DNA of 17,630 nt from Dictyoglomaceae bacterium (GTDB lineage: Bacteria; Dictyoglomota; Dictyoglomia; Dictyoglomales; Dictyoglomaceae): the NCBI GenBank assembly GCA_028276205.1, contig JAPYWU010000010.1, forward strand, positions 1 to 17,630, written 5' to 3'. The stretch's first letter is position 1. The number at the start of each line of letters is the position of its first letter. The notes under the pieces were generated by a model. The model saw nothing but the letters and a program-made list of their open reading frames with translations, ran no database searches and was not told the DNA's origin. A program made the position numbers and the translations under genes. Of this stretch, positions 1-7,389 are shown one piece after another.

Positions 1-1
1 A

Positions 2-112
2 GAGAATCTTGCAAGGATATATGCAATATCTCTTTTCATATTATTCAACATAAGAATTCTTTTAATTTGGCTTTTTAAAACTCCCTTTCTAAAAGTGTTT
101 TCTTTTCTTTAA
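2..112 (+). CDS. Transposase, C-terminal fragment (5' end outside window)
   Basis: An open frame enters from the left edge and ends at the TAA at 110-112, giving 36 residues. It starts ENLARIYAIS and contains RILLIWLFK. Hydrophobic C-terminal tails of this kind, placed a few tens of bases before a terminal inverted repeat, are usual in IS4/IS5-type DDE transposases. The same RILLIWLFK peptide can be read in the degenerate copy near 13256-13282, which supports this frame as the coding one. In that copy one missing base shifts the frame and gives an early stop, while here the frame stays open to the end. The catalytic core would lie left of the window. Family assignment is tentative. Confidence 0.5.
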   Translation, partial: ENLARIYAISLFILFNIRILLIWLFKTPFLKVFSFL

Positions 113-134
113 TAGGAATTTTTAGAACATTCTC
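49..134 (+). repeat. Direct repeat, copy 1 (IS right end)
   Basis: This 86-bp segment matches 13252-13336 with a few substitutions and one base of length difference. Both begin with CATAAG and both end with GAACATTCTC. The two copies have the same orientation and are about 13.2 kb apart. Confidence 0.9.
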
Positions 135-142
135 GGGAAGGG

Positions 143-171
143 TTTACAAAAATTATAAAAAGTTTTATAAT
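143..171 (+). promoter_or_regulatory. Promoter of the first CUT1 operon
   Basis: A -35 box TTTACA (143-148) and a perfect -10 box TATAAT (166-171) are separated by 17 nt, the ideal spacing for a housekeeping sigma factor. It lies 8 nt after the IS right end and about 78 nt before the binding-protein start. A near-identical arrangement (8-nt gap, 17-nt spacer) is seen at 13345-13373. Confidence 0.75.
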
Positions 172-172
172 T
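151..172 (+). promoter_or_regulatory. Perfect 22-bp palindrome over the -10 box (possible operator)
   Basis: Arms AATTATAAAA (151-160) and TTTTATAATT (163-172) are exact inverted repeats around a 2-nt centre (AG). The palindrome covers most of the promoter spacer and the -10 box, where a repressor would block RNA polymerase. It is unlike the LacI-type operator at 6145 and 8414, so a different regulator would be involved. AT-rich DNA makes chance palindromes likelier, so the operator role is inference. Confidence 0.4.
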
Positions 173-188
173 TTTATTTAAAAAGATA

Positions 189-200
189 AAAGGAGGTGAT
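189..200 (+). other. Orphan full-length Shine-Dalgarno sequence in the 5' leader
   Basis: AAAGGAGGTGAT is a 12-nt perfect complement of the usual 16S rRNA 3' end, yet no ATG, GTG or TTG follows at normal spacing. A non-standard ATT start at 199 would give a 12-residue leader peptide ending at the TAA at 233-237. The binding protein has its own site (AAAGGAGGT) further down. It may be a ribosome standby site, a leader peptide signal or a relic. Confidence 0.45.
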
Positions 201-248
201 TAACTCAAGATATTCCCTTATAATTCTTTTTTAAAGGAGGTATAAATT

Positions 249-1616
249 ATGAAAAAAAATTTAGTTTTACTAATTATTTCCTTAATATTATTCTTATCAC
301 TCTCTTTAAGTATAGCAAAAGACAATATCCAAACGATAACAATTACTGCATGGACAATAGGACCAGATGCACCCTCTTTTTATAGAAGAGATAATCTTGT
401 AGATGCAGGAAGAAAATTAAATTCTCTTTTAGAAAAAGAAGGTTCTAATATTAGAGTAAAGGTAGAGGCAACATTTGATACTGGAACTTGGGCTGATTAT
501 AAACAAAAATTCATTTTATCTGCATCAGCAGGAAAGGCACCAGATATAATCCTTAGTGGTCATGAAGATGTAGCTCCCTGGGGAGAAGCAGGATATATTG
601 TTCCTTTAGATGATTTAATAAAGAAATATAAAGATACTACTGGCCTTAAAGATATTATTCCAACATTATGGAAAAGTGTTCAATATAAGGAGAAGACTTG
701 GGCTATCCCTCAGGACTCTGAAGCAAGGCCTTTATATTATAGAAAGGATCTTTTAAAGAAATTAGGATGGACAGAAAGACAAATAAATGATTTACCTAAA
801 AAGATACAAAAGGGTGAATTTACTATATATGATATGCTTGAATTAGCAAAAACCGCACAAGATAAAGGAATAATTGCAAAGGGATATGGATTCTGGCCAA
901 GACCAAGAAAAGGAAATGACTTTTATATTTACTATTATAATTTTGGAGGAGAAATGCAAGATCCAAAGACTGGTAAACTAATATTAGTAAAAGATGCCTT
1001 AAGAAGATATTACCAACTTTTTGCAGATACAATCTTCAAATATAAAACTACACCAGAAAAATACATCGGTATGGAATGGAGAATATGGCATGAAAGTGTT
1101 GTAGCAGGAAAAGTTTTATTCTGGCAAGGAGGTACATGGCATTGGGCAGAATGGCAACAAGTTTATAAAGCAGATCCTGATGACATGGAAAAGAATGTAG
1201 GTTACGCATTGGTACCACCTGCAGAAAATGGAAAACCAGGCGTTACTTTAACTCACCCCTTGGTATACATGGTAACAAAGGATTCCAAATATCCAGAACT
1301 TGCTTTCAGACTTATTGCTTTAGCTATAAATCCTGTATTTGATGCAAGACATGCAGTAACAAGTGCTCATTTACCTGTATTAACATCTACATGGAAACAA
1401 TCAACTTATTATAAGAATAAATTCCTCCGTGAAGTAGAATATATGTTAAAATTCACAACCTTTATTCCCAATAGCCCTGATTTTGGTACATATGATGAAA
1501 TAGTTTTTAAGGGTGTTTCTGCAGTAGCTAATGGAGATGTAACACCAGAATCCGCAGTAGATATTGTAGTGAGAGATTTAGAAAATGCTTTAGGAGATAG
1601 GGTGATAATAAAATGA
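249..1616 (+). CDS. CUT1-type ABC transporter sugar-binding protein
   Basis: An extracytoplasmic solute-binding protein of family 1 (MalE-like), 455 aa, that captures a sugar or polyol and hands it to the permeases encoded next. Residues 1-23 form a signal peptide (two lysines, long Leu/Ile core, likely cut after SIA) with no lipobox cysteine, so the mature protein is periplasmic. The mature part opens with a beta strand (TITITAW) and contains the family's usual pattern of a DIILSGHEDVAPW segment near residues 97-109. It is rich in Trp and Tyr, as in a carbohydrate-binding cleft. The start is fixed by AAAGGAGGT about 7 nt upstream. The stop overlaps the start of the first permease (ATGA). The ligand cannot be read from sequence. 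Position in an inositol gene region makes inositol or a related cyclitol or sugar acid possible, but the promoter lacks the operator shared by the iol units. Confidence 0.9.
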   Translation: MKKNLVLLIISLILFLSLSLSIAKDNIQTITITAWTIGPDAPSFYRRDNLVDAGRKLNSLLEKEGSNIRVKVEATFDTGTWADYKQKFILSASAGKAPDIILSGHEDVAPWGEAGYIVPLDDLIKKYKDTTGLKDIIPTLWKSVQYKEKTWAIPQDSEARPLYYRKDLLKKLGWTERQINDLPKKIQKGEFTIYDMLELAKTAQDKGIIAKGYGFWPRPRKGNDFYIYYYNFGGEMQDPKTGKLILVKDALRRYYQLFADTIFKYKTTPEKYIGMEWRIWHESVVAGKVLFWQGGTWHWAEWQQVYKADPDDMEKNVGYALVPPAENGKPGVTLTHPLVYMVTKDSKYPELAFRLIALAINPVFDARHAVTSAHLPVLTSTWKQSTYYKNKFLREVEYMLKFTTFIPNSPDFGTYDEIVFKGVSAVANGDVTPESAVDIVVRDLENALGDRVIIK

Positions 1617-2560
1617 TGCTTAAAATAAAGGACGGGGGAAATCCCCGTCCAAAAAAAATAAATTGGAATCTTCTTTTCTTTTTAGCTCCAGCAATAATTC
1701 TCATAATCATCTTCTTCTTCGTCCCAGTGTTTTTAACTTTCCTTATGAGTTTTACAAATATGAGCACAGCTACAGGGCTTACAGGCTTTAAAATAATAGG
1801 ATTTAAAAATTATTTACAAATATTGAAAAGCCAATGGACATTAAAAATTCTTAAAAATACTTTGTTTTATGTATTTACAACTCTTTCTTTATTTAATGTA
1901 GGAACTGCACTTTTTTTGGCAATTTTCAGTACCCATATCTCTGAAAATGCAGGAAAATTTGTAAGAACTTTATGGCTTCTTCCAAGAATAACACCATCAG
2001 TGGTATACGCTACACTTTGGACGTGGTTTACTGCTGAAGCTCCTTATGGTGTTCTCAATCAATTCCTTTCTCCTCTTGGTATTTCTTCAAGAAATTGGCT
2101 TATGAGTACTCCCTGGGTTTTTATAATATTAATTAATGGTTTTGTGGGGGCATCTTTTGGTATGCTTATTTTTACTTCTGCCATTAAGAATATTCCTCCA
2201 GATTATATAATGGCTGCTCAGGTGGATGGGGCGTCTACTTTTCAAACTATAAGAAAAGTAATTCTTCCGATGATTCGTTGGCCTATTCTATTTGTAACAA
2301 CTTATCAGACTCTCTCTTTGCTTACTTCTTTTGAATATATTCTTCTCACTACTGATGGAGGACCAGGATTTTACACTACAGAGGTTTGGGCATTATATGC
2401 TTATCATAATGCCCTATCTAATTATTATGGAAATACCCTTTTTGGATTTGGTGCTGCTTTATCAGTATTCTTGGTAATCTTAGGTATTATATTTTCAATT
2501 ATTTACTTAAGAGTATTTAACTTTAGAGCCTTAATATCAGAACCAAAAATAGAGGTGTAA
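1613..2560 (+). CDS. CUT1 ABC transporter permease (MalF type)
   Basis: An inner-membrane subunit, 315 aa, which with the next gene forms the channel of the first sugar transporter. A short charged N-terminus is followed by a membrane segment at about residues 20-46 and at least five more. The EAA loop that docks on the ATPase is visible at about 201-221 (AAQVDGASTFQTIRKVILP), with the conserved Asp-Gly. The start codon overlaps the binding-protein stop, so translation is probably coupled. A second ATG follows at once (1616). No start codon suits the frame between the hairpin at 1630-1650 and the first membrane segment. The hairpin therefore seems to be part of the coding sequence, encoding roughly DGGNPRP. 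Confidence 0.92.
   Translation: MMLKIKDGGNPRPKKINWNLLFFLAPAIILIIIFFFVPVFLTFLMSFTNMSTATGLTGFKIIGFKNYLQILKSQWTLKILKNTLFYVFTTLSLFNVGTALFLAIFSTHISENAGKFVRTLWLLPRITPSVVYATLWTWFTAEAPYGVLNQFLSPLGISSRNWLMSTPWVFIILINGFVGASFGMLIFTSAIKNIPPDYIMAAQVDGASTFQTIRKVILPMIRWPILFVTTYQTLSLLTSFEYILLTTDGGPGFYTTEVWALYAYHNALSNYYGNTLFGFGAALSVFLVILGIIFSIIYLRVFNFRALISEPKIEV
1630..1650 (+). promoter_or_regulatory. Stable GC-rich hairpin at the binding protein/permease junction, inside the permease frame
   Basis: GGACGGGG (1630-1637) pairs perfectly with CCCCGTCC (1643-1650) around a 5-nt loop, in a very AT-rich setting. On the + strand it is followed by A residues, so it is not a standard terminator. It could act as a 3'-end stabiliser or processing barrier that protects binding-protein mRNA. 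On the opposite strand a T-rich tract follows the hairpin, so it could also stop antisense transcription. Hairpins occupy the same junction in the other two transporter operons (9471, 14776). Confidence 0.7.
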
Positions 2561-2565
2561 TTAAT

Positions 2566-3411
2566 ATGGAAAACTATGGTTTTAAAGGACCCATACCAAT
2601 TATTATTTTAATTCTGATATGTCTTCCCATAATTATTCTCTATGGTTGGCTGATATTATCTTCTTTTGCAGTTAGAATGGAAGGTTTAAAGCCGTATGGT
2701 TGGACCTTAAATAATTGGAAATTTTTGTTAGAAAAACCTACTTTTTTCTGGCAAGCTGGAGAAGAAAATCCTAATATTTGGGTCTATACATTTAATACTT
2801 TACTCTATTCCTTAGGAATAACTATATTTACAATATTCATTTGTACCACCGCGGGATATGCCATATCAAGACTTAGTTTTAGAGGAAGAAGGCCTCTTTT
2901 AGCTCTTACTATTATTCTTCATTCTTTTCCTAGTATTACTCTTTTAGTTGGAATATTTGTGGTTCTTTTATTTCTTGGATTATATGACCGTCTATTGGGG
3001 GTAATTTTAGTTAGAGTAGCCTTACAACTTCCTTTTGGTATCTGGATAATGAAAGGATTTTTTGATAGTATCTCTTGGGATGTGGAAATGGCATCCTTAG
3101 TAGATGGATGCTCAAGATTAAAAACTTGGTATAAAATAATGCTTCCTTTAGTTAGTCCAGGAATTTTGGCTCTTTCTGTATTTACCTTTCTATCTGGTTG
3201 GGGAGATTTTCTCTTCCCCTACATATTTATTCCATCAAAAACCAGTCAAACTTTATCAGTATATTTAAGAAGCTTAACTGCAGATGTTAGATTTGTAGAT
3301 TACGGATTAGTTACTGCGGTAGGCCTTTATTATATGATTCCAATAATTCTCCTTTATATCTTTGCTCAAAAATATCTACTTAACATTTATACTGGAGGTA
3401 CTAAAGGATGA
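2566..3411 (+). CDS. CUT1 ABC transporter permease (MalG type)
   Basis: The second channel subunit, 281 aa, paired with the MalF-type protein just upstream (5-nt gap). A membrane segment spans about residues 9-34, with further segments near 80-100, 110-140, 143-163, 196-216 and at the C-terminus. The EAA loop is at about 174-195 (EMASLVDGCSRLKTWYKIML), with the Asp-Gly pair and LP at 194-195. Length and layout are normal for the family. The last codons overlap the ATPase start (ATGA), so permease and ATPase translation are likely coupled. It shares the operon promoter at 143. Confidence 0.92.
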   Translation: MENYGFKGPIPIIILILICLPIIILYGWLILSSFAVRMEGLKPYGWTLNNWKFLLEKPTFFWQAGEENPNIWVYTFNTLLYSLGITIFTIFICTTAGYAISRLSFRGRRPLLALTIILHSFPSITLLVGIFVVLLFLGLYDRLLGVILVRVALQLPFGIWIMKGFFDSISWDVEMASLVDGCSRLKTWYKIMLPLVSPGILALSVFTFLSGWGDFLFPYIFIPSKTSQTLSVYLRSLTADVRFVDYGLVTAVGLYYMIPIILLYIFAQKYLLNIYTGGTKG

Positions 3412-4490
3412 GGATTCTTTTAGAAAATCTATCAAAACATTTTGGAAAAGTAAGAGCAGTAGATTCATTAAATTTAGAGATAAAAGAGGGAGAATTTTTG
3501 GTTCTTTTGGGTCCTTCAGGATGTGGAAAAACTACAACTCTTTTACTTATAGCAGGTCTTTATAAACCAACAAGTGGAAACATATATTTTGGAGAAAAAA
3601 TAGTAAATAATCTTTCTCCAAAGGATAGAGGTATTGGGATGGTTTTTCAAAGTTATGCTTTATATCCACATATGAATGTTTATGAAAATATTGCTTTCCC
3701 TTTAACCTTAATGAAAAAATCAAAAAGTGATATAGATAAGATGGTAAGAGAAATAGTAAAATTTGTTCAATTAGATGAAGAATTGTTAGAAAGAAGACCA
3801 GGTCAGCTTTCAGGTGGTCAACAACAAAGAGTTGCGTTAGCAAGAGCTTTAGTGAAGGGGCCAAACATTTTATTATTAGATGAGCCTCTCTCAAACCTTG
3901 ATGCAAAATTGAGGCTTATTATGAGAACAGAGATTAAACATTTACAAAAACACCTTGGGATTACTACTATTCTTGTTACTCATGATCAAGTAGAAGCAAT
4001 GACTATGGGCGATAGAATCGCTCTAATGCAACATGGTAAAATTCAGCAAGTAGGAACACCTGATGAACTTTATAATCAACCTATAAATTTATTTACTGCA
4101 GGATTTATTGGAAGTCCCCCAATGAATATATACAATTCAAAAATAGGGAAAGATGATGAAGGATATTATGTATTAGTTGAGGAATCTTTTAAATTACGTT
4201 TCCCTGAGAAAATATTTAGAGAGTTAAAAGAAGAAAATATATTCTTAGGTATAAGACCTGAACATGTTTCAATATCTTTACAGCCATCAAATAATTTAAT
4301 TTCAGGAATTGTTTATGTTACAGAACCCTTAGGAAGAGAAGTCCTTCTTAATATTCAAGTGGGAAAGGTTTTGTTAAAGAGTATAGCCCCACAAAATATT
4401 AAGCTTTCATCAGGAGATAAAGTCTGGATTAATTTTGATGTAAACTATTGTCATTTCTTTGATAAGAATGGAAATAGGATCAAGATTTAG
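3408..4490 (+). CDS. ABC transporter ATP-binding protein, MalK/UgpC/MsmX type
   Basis: The 360-aa ATPase that drives CUT1 sugar uptake at the inner face of the membrane, working as a homodimer. Walker A is GPSGCGKT at residues 35-42. The Q-loop Gln is at 81, signature LSGGQQQR at 134-141, Walker B LLLDEP at 155-160 and H-loop His at 192. All are intact. Residues from about 240 to the end form the regulatory OB-type (TOBE) domain seen in MalK-like proteins, including the GIRPEHV motif. This is the only CUT1-type ATPase in the window. The third operon (from 13487) has no ATPase between its permeases and the hydrolase, so this protein could also serve that transporter, as MsmX does in Bacillus. 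That sharing is inference. Confidence 0.93.
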   Translation: MRILLENLSKHFGKVRAVDSLNLEIKEGEFLVLLGPSGCGKTTTLLLIAGLYKPTSGNIYFGEKIVNNLSPKDRGIGMVFQSYALYPHMNVYENIAFPLTLMKKSKSDIDKMVREIVKFVQLDEELLERRPGQLSGGQQQRVALARALVKGPNILLLDEPLSNLDAKLRLIMRTEIKHLQKHLGITTILVTHDQVEAMTMGDRIALMQHGKIQQVGTPDELYNQPINLFTAGFIGSPPMNIYNSKIGKDDEGYYVLVEESFKLRFPEKIFRELKEENIFLGIRPEHVSISLQPSNNLISGIVYVTEPLGREVLLNIQVGKVLLKSIAPQNIKLSSGDKVWINFDVNYCHFFDKNGNRIKI

Positions 4491-4505
4491 AAAGGGAGAC
4501 TACTT

Positions 4506-5228
4506 ATGAGGATATTTTTATTTATCCTACTACTAATTATCCTATTGCCAAAAATAATATTGGGGAATGAAGATTTAAGTTTAGTAGTGAAATATGCACC
4601 AATAATAAGATTTGATGAGAAAGAACCCTTTTTGCCTGTAAGAATTGGATATACAATTTTTAAAAATTCAGGTAGGAGTCTCTCTTTTCCAAGAGATATA
4701 AAATTATCTAAAAATGAGATAGCAATAGAATATGCTATATATTGGGACTTTGATATTCAGCATCTTTATGAATTGGAACATGTTTGGGTGTACATAAAAG
4801 ACAATAAGATAACAAAAGTTGAGGCAAGTTGGCATGGTGATTATAACGAGATGAAGGGAGTAGAGATTAGAGATAATCATCCTATATTATACTCTCAGCC
4901 AGGAAAGCATGCCTTTGCTCCTTCACCTTCTTGGTTTAACTCTTTCTTTTTTAAATATATTAGATATATTGCTCCTTGTAAAGATAACGCTGGAAGTGGT
5001 GGAATCCTCATAAAAGATATGTTTCAAGGGTTAATTAATAAAACTCCTGAAGATGATAAACTTGTGGAAAACTATCTTAAAAAATTCTCCTTTAATCCCA
5101 CTTTTAATTTTTCTAAAGAATTCTTTGCAAATGAAGAACTTTATATTCCTTGGGAGAAACTTTTCAAGGAAATTCCTGAAAGAGTAAATTATTGGATTAA
5201 AAAAATAAGAGAAGAGGTTAAAGGATGA
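4506..5228 (+). CDS. Exported protein of unknown function, possibly Vps62/NPP1-like
   Basis: A 240-aa protein with an N-terminal hydrophobic stretch (residues 1-20, likely cut after ILG) and no lipobox, so probably periplasmic or secreted. I cannot name its function. Several segments recall the Vps62/DUF946/NPP1-like fold: YAPIIRFDEKEPFLPV (30-45), YAIYW followed by LYELEHVWVYI (about 76-97), VEASWHG (105-111) and GKHAF (133-137). In that group the His, Asp and Glu of comparable motifs bind a metal; the resemblance here is by eye and weak. It lies 15 nt after the ATPase, and its stop overlaps the start of the following epimerase (ATGA). It is therefore an integral part of the operon and may act on the imported compound outside the cytoplasm. 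Confidence 0.75.
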   Translation: MRIFLFILLLIILLPKIILGNEDLSLVVKYAPIIRFDEKEPFLPVRIGYTIFKNSGRSLSFPRDIKLSKNEIAIEYAIYWDFDIQHLYELEHVWVYIKDNKITKVEASWHGDYNEMKGVEIRDNHPILYSQPGKHAFAPSPSWFNSFFFKYIRYIAPCKDNAGSGGILIKDMFQGLINKTPEDDKLVENYLKKFSFNPTFNFSKEFFANEELYIPWEKLFKEIPERVNYWIKKIREEVKG

Positions 5229-6142
5229 TAATAAAGGGAATAGGAATAAACGGACATCCATCCTTATGGCAAGGAGACCTTAAAATTTTTGAAGAAGATT
5301 TAAAATTTGCACAAGAAATTGGTTTTGACTATATAGAGATTCCACCCCATGGATTAGATGTGATTTGCGGTGGGAAATTAAATTATAAGAGATTGGAAAA
5401 AGTTAAAGAGATAATGGGAAGATATAAATTAAAATATAATGTTCATGCTCCTGATATATTAAGTCTAATGGATAATGAGAGAGAAGAGCTTCATAAAAAT
5501 GTATTTTTCAATGTCTTGGAATTTTCAAAAGAAATAGGAGCAAATTTAATAGTTTATCATGCAGGTTGGGTAACGAGTGATATTGCAAAAAATAAAGAAT
5601 TATTTGAAAGATTAAAAGAAAAAGAGAGAGAAAGTTTAGCTTATTTTGCTGACATCGCAATGGATTATGGAATTTTGATCAGTGTTGAAAATTCAAATGT
5701 AGATCTTAATATTATTCAAGGCAAAATATTCTGCTATGGGGCTAATATTTATGAGTTGATAGATCAGATAAAAAAAATAGGCAAATCCAATGTAGGAATC
5801 ACTCTTGATATTGGACATGGATATATTGCAAGTAAATATCTAAAATATGACTTTCTTTCTGCCATAAAAAGTGCAGAAAAATTTATAAATAACATTCATC
5901 TCCATGATAATTTTGGCGCTATCAATGATATAAGGGAAAATATACCTTATATGTATAGACTTAATTATGGTTTAGGAGATATTCATCTTCCTTTAGGTTG
6001 GGGAGAGATTCCTTTTGAGAAAATTTTTTCCATTATAAAACCTAATTTTGTGTATATAACCTTAGAATTAGAGCCAAGGCATAGGGATGAATATAAGAAT
6101 AGTCTTGATTTTGCTAAAAAACTTTGTAATTTATTTTTGTAA
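5225..6142 (+). CDS. Sugar isomerase/epimerase, xylose-isomerase-like TIM barrel
   Basis: A 305-aa protein of the AP-endonuclease-2/xylose-isomerase-like superfamily, members of which move keto or hydroxyl groups on sugars and cyclitols using a divalent metal. The expected ligand positions are present: His74 (NVHAP), His112 (VYHAGW), Glu155 (ISVENS), Asp195 and His198 (TLDIGH), His225/His227 (NIHLHDN), His254 within GDIHLPLGWGEI, and Glu281 (TLELE). It is translationally coupled to the exported protein upstream and ends the first operon. It is clearly different in sequence from IolO at 11268, so it probably acts on another substrate, perhaps the cargo of the CUT1 transporter. It could be an inosose isomerase or a ketose epimerase. 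Family certain, reaction unknown. Confidence 0.85.
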   Translation: MIIKGIGINGHPSLWQGDLKIFEEDLKFAQEIGFDYIEIPPHGLDVICGGKLNYKRLEKVKEIMGRYKLKYNVHAPDILSLMDNEREELHKNVFFNVLEFSKEIGANLIVYHAGWVTSDIAKNKELFERLKEKERESLAYFADIAMDYGILISVENSNVDLNIIQGKIFCYGANIYELIDQIKKIGKSNVGITLDIGHGYIASKYLKYDFLSAIKSAEKFINNIHLHDNFGAINDIRENIPYMYRLNYGLGDIHLPLGWGEIPFEKIFSIIKPNFVYITLELEPRHRDEYKNSLDFAKKLCNLFL

Positions 6143-6144
6143 TT

Positions 6145-6160
6145 TTGGTATCGGTTGCAT
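6145..6160 (+). promoter_or_regulatory. LacI-family-type operator, copy 1 (upstream of iolM)
   Basis: TTGGTATCGGTTGCAT is identical to 8414-8429. Its reverse complement contains TGCAACCGATACCA, which closely follows the imperfect palindrome with central CG that LacI-family regulators bind (TGNAACCGNTTNCA-like). Here it overlaps the predicted -35 box, a position suited to repression. No LacI-family gene is in the window. Confidence 0.75.
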
Positions 6161-6184
6161 TTATATACTCTTTTGTGGTAAAAT
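6155..6184 (+). promoter_or_regulatory. Probable promoter of iolM-iolN
   Basis: TTGCAT (6155-6160) and TAAAAT (6179-6184) are 18 nt apart and lie 35 nt before the iolM start. The -35 box is the right part of the operator. No terminator is visible between the epimerase stop (6142) and this site, so read-through from the first operon is possible. Confidence 0.5.
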
Positions 6185-6219
6185 TTAAGTCAAAAATATA
6201 AAGATTGGGGGTTTATAGG

Positions 6220-7374
6220 ATGAAGGCATTAGTTCTTTCTGCGGAATGGGTACCAAAACCTGGATATGTGGTTTCGGAGTTTGAAAAAAATACAGGGAAA
6301 GCTATAACGGGAAATAGTATATGGAAAAATCCCAAATTAGAACTAAAAGAGATTCCTGATCCAAAACCAGGTCCAAAAGATGTAATTATAAAGGTAAAAG
6401 CATGTGGAATTTGTGGATCTGATGTCCATTTTTATGAAACTGACAAAGATGGGTATATTTTATATCCAGGACTTACAAAATTTCCTGTAGTTATTGGGCA
6501 TGAATTTTCTGGTGAGATTGTAGAAGTTGGAAAAGAGGTAAAAGACCTTAAAGTAGGAGATATGGTTACTGCAGAAGAAATGATATGGTGTGGTGAATGT
6601 ATACCTTGTAGAAATGGGTATCCTAATCAATGTAAAAATTTAGAAGAGATTGGATTTACCATAAATGGAGCTATGGCAGAGTACATAGTTGTTGGTGCAA
6701 AATATTGTTGGAAAATAGATGAAATTGCAGAAAGATATGGAAATAAGGATAAAGCATTTGAAGCAGGATCCTTAGTAGAACCTACTTCTGTTGCCTATAA
6801 TGGTATGTTTGTAAGAGCTGGTGGATTCAAGCCTGGTTCTTATGTAGCAGTTTTTGGAGCGGGTCCTATTGGTTTAGCAAGTATTGCTTTAGCAAAAGCA
6901 GGAGGAGCAAGTAAAGTTTTTGTCTTTGAGGTGTCAGAGACTAGAAGAAAATTAGCAAAAGAAGTAGGTGCAGATTTCGTTTATGATCCAAAAGAGGTGG
7001 TCCCTTCTGAAGTTATCATGGAAGAGACAAAGGGTTTTGGAGTTAGTATGCATATAGAGTCCGCAGGAGCGCCTTCTAAAACTATACCAGAAATGGAAAA
7101 GTCTCTTGCTATAGATGGGAAAATTGTTCAAATTGGAAGGGCTGCAGAAAGAGTTCCTATTTATTTAGAACATTTTCAGACTCATGCCAGCCAAATTTTT
7201 GGAGCACAAGGACATTCTGGATATGGAACTTTTCAAAATGTGATTAATCTTATGGCCTCTGGGAAGATCGATATGACAAAGATAATTACATCAAGATTTT
7301 CCTTAGATGATGCCTTAAAGGCTATGGAAAAGGCAACTCGTCGAGAAGATGGAAAAATTACTATAAAAATATAA
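6220..7374 (+). CDS. iolM: Zinc-dependent dehydrogenase, scyllo-inosose 3-dehydrogenase (IolM type)
   Basis: A 384-aa medium-chain alcohol dehydrogenase. IolM of Thermotoga maritima oxidises scyllo-inosose to 3-dehydro-scyllo-inosose with NAD. Catalytic zinc residues are seen in CGICGSDVH (Cys65) and GHE (His94, Glu95). The structural zinc cysteines are Cys124, Cys127, Cys130 and Cys138. The Rossmann loop GAGPIG is at 213-218. The ATG at 6220 was chosen over a TTG at 6205: it has a GGGGGT site 8 nt upstream and gives the usual MKALVL-type start of this family. The call to IolM rests on the directly adjacent IolN homologue and nearby IolO homologue. By sequence alone it could be another polyol dehydrogenase such as sorbitol or threonine dehydrogenase. 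Confidence 0.85.
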   Translation: MKALVLSAEWVPKPGYVVSEFEKNTGKAITGNSIWKNPKLELKEIPDPKPGPKDVIIKVKACGICGSDVHFYETDKDGYILYPGLTKFPVVIGHEFSGEIVEVGKEVKDLKVGDMVTAEEMIWCGECIPCRNGYPNQCKNLEEIGFTINGAMAEYIVVGAKYCWKIDEIAERYGNKDKAFEAGSLVEPTSVAYNGMFVRAGGFKPGSYVAVFGAGPIGLASIALAKAGGASKVFVFEVSETRRKLAKEVGADFVYDPKEVVPSEVIMEETKGFGVSMHIESAGAPSKTIPEMEKSLAIDGKIVQIGRAAERVPIYLEHFQTHASQIFGAQGHSGYGTFQNVINLMASGKIDMTKIITSRFSLDDALKAMEKATRREDGKITIKI

Positions 7375-7389
7375 GGGGGGTGGGAGAAA

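Larger units (their letters stand above)
1..134 (+). mobile_element. Right end of an insertion sequence (continues left of window)
   Basis: Bases 49-134 match the right end of the degenerate element at 12980-13336. Similarity between the two copies stops at the same point, just after GAACATTCTC (125-134). In the other copy this 10-mer forms a terminal inverted repeat with GAGAATGTTC at the left end. Positions 2-112 carry an open frame that looks like the C-terminus of a DDE-type transposase. The left end of this copy lies outside the window, so whether it is intact cannot be judged. The family is not assigned. Confidence 0.6.

Noticed and set aside
3547..3906. Antisense frame of 119 aa in the MalK-type ATPase gene
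   Set aside because: No ribosome site, no recognisable domain, and fully inside a gene with all ATPase motifs.
6205..6219. Upstream TTG start for iolM adding five residues
   Set aside because: The ATG at 6220 has better ribosome-site spacing and begins with the MKALVL-type start usual in this dehydrogenase family.
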